Part shown: piece by piece, positions 1-6,096 of the stretch
How the letters are laid out: each line of letters opens with the position of its first letter
How positions within the stretch are numbered: position 1 is the stretch's first letter
Assembly: GCA_036752465.1 (NCBI GenBank)
Contig: DAIOSQ010000027.1
Coordinates: 1 to 18,785 of the forward strand
From: DAIOSQ01 sp036752465
GTDB taxonomy: Bacteria > Pseudomonadota > Gammaproteobacteria > Legionellales > Legionellaceae
DNA: 18,785 bases
Reading direction: 5' to 3'
The notes under the pieces: model-generated
The model's input: the letters and a program-made list of their open reading frames with translations, nothing else
Databases searched by the model: none
What the model was told of the DNA's origin: nothing
Made by a program: the position numbers and the translations under genes

Positions 1-111
1 CCACTGAATTGTCAATTTTATACGTGCCAGCTTAGTATTCAAATTCTGACGCTTGAACTAGAGAGTAGATTCATATGTCAAACCATTTTAATATTGACGT
101 GGTCAAGTAAA

Positions 112-250
112 TTAATACATACCAGCTACCTTCTTTAATTCTATCATTTCGGCCTCAAATTGCTTTGGACTTCTATACTTGAGATAAGAATGCAGCCTGT
201 TGTTAATGAGGTTGTAAAAGCGCGCATAAATGGCGCAGGATTGTAGCAAG
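112..250 (-). pseudogene. IS3-family transposase, C-terminal remnant
   Basis: Reading the minus strand from about 250 to a TAA at 112-114 gives the typical end of an IS3-family OrfB (DDE) transposase. It includes the stretch IYARFYNLINNRLHSYLKYR followed by SPKQFE, close to the family pattern of FYN, then RLHSxLxYxSPxxFE near the C-terminus. Only about 45 residues remain. The catalytic core and the N-terminal half are absent from the adjacent sequence, so this is a dead fragment. The 5' limit is approximate. A second IS3 fragment, matching an earlier part of the protein, lies on the same strand at 5930-6023. Confidence 0.8.
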
Positions 251-295
251 CATCCCATTCGTGGGTGCAACGTATTTAAAATGGAGGATTAAAGT

Positions 296-514
296 ATGCG
301 TTCGGTGAAATACGTATTGCGTGATTTAGTGGCTTTTTGAGATGATGTTGAAAGGCAACAAGTTGGAGAAAGTGAGATCACCACTTTAATTACTAAAGCA
401 GCAGTCCTTGCAGTGCAGTCTGGCGAGGAGGCAATTACTCACAAAGTGCTTTCATGTGTTGATTATTTATCACCCATTGAAAGGCGGCATGTTTTTGAGC
501 GAGAATTGATATAG
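296..514 (+). pseudogene. TniB/TnsC-like transposition ATPase remnant with in-frame TGA
   Basis: An ATG at 296 has a good ribosome binding site (GGAGG at 283-287). It opens a 72-codon frame that is interrupted by TGA at codon 15 (338-340) and closes with TAG at 512-514. The part after the TGA contains GESEITTLITKAAVLAVQSG followed by EEAITHKVL and then SPIERR. This resembles the C-terminal helical lid of TniB/TnsC AAA+ ATPases (G-x-I-x-x-L-x-x-x-A-A-x-x-A-I-x-S-G-x-E-x-I, then a P-S-E-R-R-like motif). The Walker motifs are missing, so at best it is the tail of a decayed gene from a Tn7/Tn5053-type element. The family call rests on remembered motif shape only. A small independent gene with a read-through stop cannot be excluded. 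Confidence 0.4.
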
Positions 515-537
515 CGAAGTTCGGAAGAAAAGATAGT

Positions 538-1161
538 ATGAAATTTTCTACATCAACTATAACGACTGATGGTTTAATTGTACCTTGGCTTGCTGCCGAT
601 GGGCCACTGGCATATTCTCCATTCTCACCGCCTATGGATGATTATTTTTTTCTCTACAATTTTATTTTACCAGGGATCTTTGCTCAAGATGTCAATGTTA
701 GAAGACATTACTGGTTTGGTGATTTTGGAAGTAAGGATGATTTTGATATCATTTTCTTAAGAAGTTTCTGGGAAGAGGCCCGTTGCGGATATGTACAACC
801 TATTTATATCAATGAGCCATCGCATGATTTATTAGATTTTGAAGCGCCCATTGCGATATTCAAATACACATCAAAGCATTTGAGGCGCTCATATTATCTT
901 TTCATACAACATGGTTCATATCTCGAGATTCCTGTTAGTGAGCAGCCATTGATAGAAGATGGATTCGTTCAGATCTATAGAGGCATTGGGAATGCTAAAG
1001 AATTTAACGTTCATCAAATGCCAAGAGATGAACATGTAATAGGCAAATACCGTAGTATCTGTGCCGGTGAAAGCGAAGTAAAAATTTTATCGCTTGATAA
1101 ACTCATCCCCATCAAAGCAATCCGATGTAAATTCAAATCAGAAAATATAATACAAGATTGA
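538..1161 (+). CDS. hypothetical protein, 207 aa, unrecognised
   Basis: I do not recognise this protein. It is soluble in appearance, with no signal peptide or membrane segment, and rich in aromatic residues (for example YFFLYNF near residue 36 and HYWFGDFG near 58). A motif QIYRGIGNAKEF lies near residue 145, followed by a short C-terminal half ending in a basic stretch (IKAIRCKFKSEN). The YRG element is faintly like the arginine strand of ADP-ribosyltransferases, but the other signatures of that fold (STS, ExE) are not evident, so I do not make that call. Upstream there is only a moderate ribosome binding site (GGAAG about 11 nt before the ATG). It begins 23 nt after the TniB-like remnant, in the same direction, so it may be cargo of that element. 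Codon pattern and length support a real gene. Confidence 0.6.
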   Translation: MKFSTSTITTDGLIVPWLAADGPLAYSPFSPPMDDYFFLYNFILPGIFAQDVNVRRHYWFGDFGSKDDFDIIFLRSFWEEARCGYVQPIYINEPSHDLLDFEAPIAIFKYTSKHLRRSYYLFIQHGSYLEIPVSEQPLIEDGFVQIYRGIGNAKEFNVHQMPRDEHVIGKYRSICAGESEVKILSLDKLIPIKAIRCKFKSENIIQD

Positions 1162-1433
1162 GCCAATAAGGTATATTTGAAGATACAGGTTTTTGGAGGA
1201 TTTTTTCGTGAAAGCAGTAGTCACCAATACGGTGAGCGAAAAAAAACCGAGAAAAGCTTGTAGATTCAATACAGATTGACTGCGTAGCAGATGGCAACTG
1301 CGTTTTTCAGGTTTATGGTTCGGTCAAGTACGCCATGAGCTTTGCTACAACCAGTCGTGGACCAGTCCTGTTTTGGATGCCTGCTGAATGCACCATAACC
1401 GTGAGCAATCATCCCAACACAGCAACCTAAAAA
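1162..1433. other. gene-poor stretch between the 207-aa gene and the intron remnant
   Basis: No convincing gene. A GGAGGA box at about 1196-1201 is followed by a GTG at 1208 that opens a 23-codon frame ending at TGA 1277-1279. It is well placed for translation but too short to identify. The rest reads as broken frames on both strands. It probably contains internal, deleted sequence of the group II intron whose 3' end follows, but I cannot place the boundaries. Confidence 0.35.
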
Positions 1434-1500
1434 AACAGCATTCATCCGCACGTACGGATCTGTTCAGGGGGCATCAGGTGACTGGTGTCCCTACTGCGAC
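1434..1500 (+). mobile_element. group II intron 3' end (degenerate domain V and domain VI)
   Basis: The run CACGTACGGATCTG at 1449-1462 matches the 3' strand of bacterial group II intron domain V. It is followed by a domain VI-like hairpin: AGGGGG-CATCA (1466-1476), loop GGTGAC, TGGTG-TCCCT (1483-1492). After that comes ACTGCGAC, which fits the usual intron ending in A-pyrimidine near 1500. The 5' strand of domain V is abnormal. AACAG (1434-1438) pairs with CTGTT (1460-1464) and ATCCG (1444-1448) with CGGAT (1455-1459), leaving a CATTC bulge. No reverse transcriptase is present, so this is a remnant. The call uses remembered consensus; a covariance-model search would settle it. Confidence 0.6.
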
Positions 1501-1517
1501 CGATGGACATACGCAGA

Positions 1518-3050
1518 CTATTTTAGTTTACCTGAAATCACACTGCTTGGAATAAAATCACTTGCCCCCGCCTCAGGAGCTATTGGCGCTGATTGTGAGG
1601 ATGTTAAAGCAGGAAATAGGCTGTGGTTTTGAGTTCTACGTCGCACAGTCGGTGCTGTTGTCGACTGTGCAGTTCCATCGTGGCGTGATCCTTTGTCACT
1701 TTGGGTTGTGCTATATGGCCGGCCAGGAGTTTCTGGCGATAAATAAGCGACACGGGGTGCTCGGATCCATTGAAAAAACCCCGATCTTGAAGGTTGTGGT
1801 TTTAACTGAGGCTGATGCCAATTCGTTTGATGCATGTCTTGTAATCGAGAATGAACATCATCGAGTTCTTCTTGAAACCAGATAGCAGCGGCATCACCTA
1901 GCCCTTCCAGTGCGTCTCGATAATAATCACTGGCCACTTCAATACATTGCAGCCGCTCCTCAGCGGTGGCCGCATACATGCGGGTCTTATATAACTCCAT
2001 GATTTGTTGTCGATTTGGGGCAACATTAGCTGCGAGGCTTTGGATATATTGGGGCGCCAACTCCTTGATTTTTCGCCAGTCTTTCCAGGCAAACGCTAAA
2101 TGAAATTCCGCCGCTGCTTTTAATGAGGAAGGCAATTTGTCGCAGTAGTTCATGAAAGTGCATATCTGTTCATAAGATAACGATATGACGTGACACTGCT
2201 GTTCATTCAGTTCCTCATGATCATCATCCGTGTCAACAGCTAGATAAGGATCTTGCCTACAGGCTGCTTGCATGACACTATTATCAGGGGACAAGGAAAC
2301 GGTACTCGTTTTCGTTGATTTTTTATCGATAGTACCCTCAATCAATTCCGCTTGAAGTTGGGTGAGTTTTTCATCAAAATGACCAACATCGAAAATGCTA
2401 ATCTGTTGTTCTTCACCAGTTATTGAGATATATGATAGCTGTCCAGCATCATAAAAAACATGATTTAATGGGTAATCGAGGTGTGTTGTATTTTCTGCTG
2501 GTAATAGATGTAACATCCAATATTCTTCTTTCATACTCAGGGATGTGAAGTCATTAATAGCGAGAGTATTACGGTTTATTGTTATATACGTGCATCCTCG
2601 ATAATATAATGCGTGTATATTGTCAGGTTCGAGAATCAATAATTGGCTGAAATAGTTAATGGCTTTTAAATAGTCTTTTTGCCATAAACACGCTAACCCT
2701 CTATTAAGATAAGCAATTTTGACAAGGTTCTGAGTGAACATTTCTTTACGTTTTAACACAGATATCTCATGATTATTAAACAACGTACTTAATTGCTCGA
2801 TAAGCTCCCTGTATTTTTGTTCCATATGAATATACTTGCCGGCTCTATCGTCCTGAACTGCATCGCTTAGGAGTTTTGTTAGTTCTTGACGAACGGTTGG
2901 CGTGAGTGCTTTTTTCGTATGGGTGAATTTGAAACCTGTTTCAGGTTGTTTTTCAATTCGTTCGGTGCCGAAGGCTTGAAAAGCCTCGTAAGCATCAAAT
3001 TTTTTGCGTTTCCCTGCAAAGATCTCGTGTTTTTCAGGCCGCTTAAACAT
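1518..3050 (-). CDS. TPR-containing hypothetical protein, possible effector
   Basis: The protein is 510 aa from the ATG at 3050. An in-frame TTG at 3062 is possible, but the ATG has a GAG-type ribosome binding site at better spacing. Residues about 110-175 form two tetratricopeptide-like helical repeats (AYLNRGLACLWQKDYLKAIN, then a block with LEPDNIHALYYRG), so it probably binds another protein. The N-terminus is basic (FKRPEKHEIFAGKRKKF). Residues about 420-510 are low-complexity, rich in Pro, Ser, Thr, Gln and Arg, and look unstructured. There is no signal peptide or membrane segment. Large TPR proteins with disordered tails are common among Legionellales effectors, but no specific family is recognised. 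Its neighbours are mobile-element remnants on one side and another orphan gene on the other. Transcription probably starts at the promoter at 3078-3106. Confidence 0.8.
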   Translation of the reverse strand: MFKRPEKHEIFAGKRKKFDAYEAFQAFGTERIEKQPETGFKFTHTKKALTPTVRQELTKLLSDAVQDDRAGKYIHMEQKYRELIEQLSTLFNNHEISVLKRKEMFTQNLVKIAYLNRGLACLWQKDYLKAINYFSQLLILEPDNIHALYYRGCTYITINRNTLAINDFTSLSMKEEYWMLHLLPAENTTHLDYPLNHVFYDAGQLSYISITGEEQQISIFDVGHFDEKLTQLQAELIEGTIDKKSTKTSTVSLSPDNSVMQAACRQDPYLAVDTDDDHEELNEQQCHVISLSYEQICTFMNYCDKLPSSLKAAAEFHLAFAWKDWRKIKELAPQYIQSLAANVAPNRQQIMELYKTRMYAATAEERLQCIEVASDYYRDALEGLGDAAAIWFQEELDDVHSRLQDMHQTNWHQPQLKPQPSRSGFFQWIRAPRVAYLSPETPGRPYSTTQSDKGSRHDGTAQSTTAPTVRRRTQNHSLFPALTSSQSAPIAPEAGASDFIPSSVISGKLK

Positions 3051-3077
3051 AAAATTTCTCAATTTTTGTCGACAGTT

Positions 3078-3106
3078 ATGATAACATTATTTAATCTTTT
3101 TGTAAA
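3078..3106 (-). promoter_or_regulatory. sigma70-type promoter for the TPR gene
   Basis: On the minus strand TTTACA (3106-3101) is followed after 17 nt by TATCAT (3083-3078). This predicts a start near 3071 and a leader of about 20 nt to the ATG at 3050. The region is very AT-rich, so chance matches are possible. Confidence 0.5.
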
Positions 3107-3278
3107 AAAAAATCCGATTTGTGTTGTTTTTAATTTTCAAAATAAACTTATCTTAAGTTGACTACATGGATACATCTTATCATGCATAAGGACATTGCAA
3201 TGACTGCTATCTAACGTAAAAACGCTTAATATTTTCGTTAAAAAATGGCTTATTTTTTCTTTAATGAGTACTTTAAAC

Positions 3279-3316
3279 CCTATGATCGCTCATTAAAACA
3301 ATGAGGCGATCATAGG
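3279..3316 (-). terminator. strong inverted repeat, possible terminator of the 280-aa gene
   Basis: CCTATGATCGC (3279-3289) pairs perfectly with GCGATCATAGG (3306-3316). An inner TCATT/AATGA pair is separated by a single unpaired G, giving a 16-bp stem with a 5-nt loop. It lies about 30 nt after the stop codon of the minus-strand gene at 3347. Neither strand has a strong T-run directly after the stem (GTTTAAAG on the minus strand), so it may be an RNA-stabilising hairpin or a protein site rather than an intrinsic terminator. Confidence 0.45.
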
Positions 3317-3346
3317 AGGTGTCATACCAGGTATCAAGCCCCTTAC

Positions 3347-4189
3347 TCAACGCGACAACGACAACCCGCCCTCGTTTGCATGACGAATGATTTGATCCAC
3401 GTGGTCGTTGGTTACCTGTTCTATACGATACTTAAACACATCATCTAATGTAAATTGGCAAACTCTTACTTTAGAATGAGGCGTTTCATCCTTAGAAAAA
3501 AAGAAGCCTCGCCGGTTTTTTTCCAGCAGCAAAGGCGTTCTATCAAAAGAACTGAGTCGAATCGCATCTTCTGCAGCAAATGTAGGATGACAATCAAAAT
3601 CAGTGTAGTCTGTGCGTGCTTCACTTGGAAAACATAGATGGGTTGTCTTGTTAAAATATGTATCATATACGCCCGCATCTACCATATCTAAGGAAGTGTC
3701 CTTTTTTGAACTGTAAAAATAAACCGCATCAAAATCATGTTTTTTTTCATACATGATGGCCATGTATTCAGAAGGATAATATGTATAACCGACCATGACT
3801 TTGCCATAGTCTAAAATGGCGACCGCTCTGATTAACAGCGGCGTATCGGATATGAATTTCTTAAACGCTTCTTGCGTATGAATAATCGGTATGTCCTTTT
3901 TTTCTCTCGATTCAACGATCAGACGCATGCCTTCTGCATTGATGTGATAGCCATTGATTCTTGTTCGTAAATTTGCGCCATAACCTCCGGGTGCTCCGAT
4001 GTAGTAGGCTTCAAGATGGGGTTCTATATACCGTTCGAGTAGAGGTAGAATGGAAAGGTGTTTTTCAATGGGTATCTTAGGATTGGATGAAAAGAAAGAA
4101 TACAGATAATTTAGCAGGGGGGATGAATTAAGCGCGCCAAAGTGAATCCTGGCTGATGGATGTTGATACGTTTTCATTGGTGGGTTCAT
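3347..4189 (-). CDS. hypothetical protein, 280 aa, start probably frameshifted
   Basis: I do not recognise this protein. It is mixed alpha/beta in appearance, with no signal peptide and no membrane segment. A glycine-rich stretch IGAPGGYGANLRTRINGYHI lies near residues 64-83. Alternating aromatic strands follow in the middle (VMVGYTYYPSEYMAIMY) and a charged C-terminus. The annotated ATG at 4189 has no ribosome binding site of its own. The only good one (AGGAG, 4213-4209) sits 6 nt before a different ATG at 4202-4200. That ATG reads only 24 codons in another frame, ending at 4128. With one A fewer in the AAAAA run at 4193-4189 the two would join as MFTKMNPPMKTYQH. So either the gene carries a 1-nt insertion or it is translated by coupling or frameshift. 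Orphan gene between the TPR gene and the photolyase, same strand. Confidence 0.65.
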   Translation of the reverse strand: MNPPMKTYQHPSARIHFGALNSSPLLNYLYSFFSSNPKIPIEKHLSILPLLERYIEPHLEAYYIGAPGGYGANLRTRINGYHINAEGMRLIVESREKKDIPIIHTQEAFKKFISDTPLLIRAVAILDYGKVMVGYTYYPSEYMAIMYEKKHDFDAVYFYSSKKDTSLDMVDAGVYDTYFNKTTHLCFPSEARTDYTDFDCHPTFAAEDAIRLSSFDRTPLLLEKNRRGFFFSKDETPHSKVRVCQFTLDDVFKYRIEQVTNDHVDQIIRHANEGGLSLSR

Positions 4190-4202
4190 TTTTGGTAAAC
4201 AT
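4128..4202 (-). CDS. 24-codon ORF overlapping the start of the 280-aa gene
   Basis: The ATG at 4202 has the best ribosome binding site in the area (AGGAG, 6-nt spacing) and reads MFTKNEPTNENVSTSISQ, then DSLWRA and a stop. It overlaps the first 62 nt of the 280-aa gene in another frame. It is either the true 5' end of that gene cut off by a homopolymer indel or a translated leader that couples to it. I favour the indel. Confidence 0.35.
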   Translation of the reverse strand: MFTKNEPTNENVSTSISQDSLWRA

Positions 4203-4371
4203 AATTATCTCCTAGGCAACATCAGAAACAACATGTCTCTGATACAGTTCAAGCCTAACAAGGTTATTTTAAATAAGCAAATTTTTTTAACTTGGAGATC
4301 CAGCCCAGAACGGCCCCATTTTACGGTCCGTCGCATAGCTCAATATGAGTTCTGAACAATATTTAACGGCA

Positions 4372-5907
4372 TCAGATTTCTCCTGCTTGCAGCTGCTCAA
4401 AAATCGATATAGCTTGGTTTTTGATTGATTCTTGCTTTAGTGCCGTGAATTTGTCCCATGTGCTATAAACAAATGTTAAGCGTTGAATAGATTCGAGTTT
4501 TTTTCGATTGCGTGCAAAAAAATCCCAATAAAGTGCATTAAAGGGGCATGCTTTTTTTCCAAGCATCTCAAGTGGATTATAATTGCATTGTTTGCAAAAG
4601 TTGCTCATTTTATTAATGTATTTACCGCTTGCTGCATAGGGCTTACTGCCCAAAATTCCGCCATCTCCAAACAATGCCATACCAAGGGTATTCGGCATTT
4701 CCACCCATTCATATGCATCGCTATAAACCGCCAAATACCATGCTTGAACCTGCTGAACATCGAGTCCGGTAAGCAGCGCAAAATTTCCAGTAACCATTAA
4801 GCGCTGAATATGATGGGAATACGCATGTTCCTTGGTATGCTGGACCACCTCGGTGATGCATGCCATATTTGTTTTCCCTCCCCAATAAAAATTGGGTAAA
4901 GATCGCTGAGCATCAAGATAATTCAGTTTGCCATATTCCGGCATTTGCAGCCAATAAATGCCGCGAACATATTCACGCCAGCCTAGAATCTGACGAATAA
5001 ATCCCTCTACGGCGTTTAACGGGGCTTTATTTTTTCGATACATGGTTTCTGCTTTTTGACATACTTCAAGCGGTAAAAGCAATCCCGCATTAATATAGGT
5101 TGAGAGCAACGAGTGATTTAAATAGGGCTCATCCTTTACCATGGCATCTTGATAAGTCCCAAAATAGGGCAAGATACGTTCAATAAAGTCATCCAGCTCA
5201 ACCATAGCCTGTTCACGTGTGACGGCATAATGAAAGGGTTGTAAGGTGCCAAAATGATCAGGAAATTGTTTGGTGACCAACTCAAGCACTTCCTTTAAAA
5301 TCAAAGATTTGCTGTGACTGATACGCTTTGGTGATGTTAGCCCTTTTGAAGGAGGTTTGCGGTTCTCTTGATCGTAATTCCATTGACCACCCGTTGGGTT
5401 GCCATCGTTTTCCATTAAAATTTGATATTTTTTGCGCATATATCGATAAAAATATTCCATTCGGAGTTGTTTTTTACCCTTAGCCCAGAGTCTAAATTCT
5501 TCGGTTGAACAAAGAAATCGATGATCGATGCGAACATCGATTGTTATATCAAACCGTGAAGGCCACAACGCTATCTCATGCTTCAAACGATATTCGCAAG
5601 GCTCGGTGACAATAAGATGTTTTATTCCCAATGTCTTCAAAGCTCGTTCTACTTCGCAGGTCAAGCTGCCGGTATTATTTGGATCGGTCAATTGTATGTA
5701 GCGAATCGAGAGCCCCTTAGCTGAAAGCTCGGCTGCGAAATGACGCATGGCAGAAAAAATAAATGCTATTTTTTTAGGATGGTGTTTAACGAAGGTTGCC
5801 TCCTCCATCACTTCACAAAACAAGAGTGTATCCCCAGCCTGAAGATCACTCAGAGAGCTCATGCAATCCGAGAGTTGATCCCAAAGAATGAGTCGGAGGC
5901 TGTTCAT
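4372..5907 (-). CDS. phrB: iron-sulfur cryptochrome/photolyase (FeS-BCP, PhrB-type (6-4) photolyase)
   Basis: The protein is 511 aa from the ATG at 5907 (ribosome binding site GGAA just upstream; an in-frame TTG at 5919 is less likely). The N-terminal alpha/beta photolyase-related domain covers about 1-130 (LRLILWDQLSD at the start), and a helical FAD-binding domain follows. Four cysteines at 350, 438, 441 and 454 (CxxC plus two) match the [4Fe-4S] ligands of Agrobacterium PhrB at the same numbers, which also supports this start. Trp342, Trp390 and Tyr391 match its electron-transfer residues; His366, Tyr424 and Tyr430 match its active site. In that family the enzyme uses FAD, a lumazine antenna and light to repair (6-4) photoproducts. 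All key residues are intact, so it should be active. It is flanked by mobile-element debris, so it may have been acquired. The gene symbol follows the characterised homologue. Confidence 0.92.
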   Translation of the reverse strand: MNSLRLILWDQLSDCMSSLSDLQAGDTLLFCEVMEEATFVKHHPKKIAFIFSAMRHFAAELSAKGLSIRYIQLTDPNNTGSLTCEVERALKTLGIKHLIVTEPCEYRLKHEIALWPSRFDITIDVRIDHRFLCSTEEFRLWAKGKKQLRMEYFYRYMRKKYQILMENDGNPTGGQWNYDQENRKPPSKGLTSPKRISHSKSLILKEVLELVTKQFPDHFGTLQPFHYAVTREQAMVELDDFIERILPYFGTYQDAMVKDEPYLNHSLLSTYINAGLLLPLEVCQKAETMYRKNKAPLNAVEGFIRQILGWREYVRGIYWLQMPEYGKLNYLDAQRSLPNFYWGGKTNMACITEVVQHTKEHAYSHHIQRLMVTGNFALLTGLDVQQVQAWYLAVYSDAYEWVEMPNTLGMALFGDGGILGSKPYAASGKYINKMSNFCKQCNYNPLEMLGKKACPFNALYWDFFARNRKKLESIQRLTFVYSTWDKFTALKQESIKNQAISIFEQLQAGEI

Positions 5908-5929
5908 GAATTTTTCCAAGAGTGAAGCA

Positions 5930-6023
5930 TTACGTTAAACCCCGCATCTAAGGTATTCGACAATGACCAGCTAACAATATAACGACTATGCGCATCAATC
6001 AAGGCCACCATTACTAAAACCAA
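5930..6023 (-). pseudogene. IS3-family transposase, catalytic-core fragment
   Basis: The minus strand from 6023 reads LVLVMVALIDAHSRYIVSWS, then LSNTLDAG, with a TAA just upstream (6026-6024). This is the region around the second catalytic Asp of IS3-family OrfB, where the family pattern is a-v-I-D-x-x-S-R-x-v-x-x-W-x-x-S-x-x-x-x-x-x. Resemblance fades at about 5930, just before the photolyase start. Only about 30 residues remain. It matches a part of the protein upstream of the fragment at 112-250, on the same strand. Confidence 0.75.
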
Positions 6024-6061
6024 TTAATCTGCGGCTATTATTTGTAGTAGTCGAGTTGTTC

Positions 6062-6067
6062 TATACT
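6062..6067 (+). promoter_or_regulatory. -10 element for the phosphatase gene
   Basis: TATACT at 6062-6067 is a good -10 hexamer; a -35 at the right distance (TATTTG, 6039-6044) is poor. A start near 6074 would exclude use of the ATG at 6076 and fits the ATG at 6097. Confidence 0.35.
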
Positions 6068-6096
6068 TAAAGACAATGATTCATGTGAGGGACATC

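Noticed and set aside
538..1161. Calling the 207-aa protein an ADP-ribosyltransferase
   Set aside because: Only a YRG-like element is present; the STS and ExE signatures are not convincing.
1266..1451. 61-codon minus-strand frame across the gene-poor stretch
   Set aside because: It overlaps the intron 3' end, has no ribosome binding site and matches no family I know.
4203..4371. Possible further insertion-sequence debris between the 280-aa gene and the photolyase
   Set aside because: No frame or end sequence there resembles a transposase or inverted terminal repeat that I can identify.
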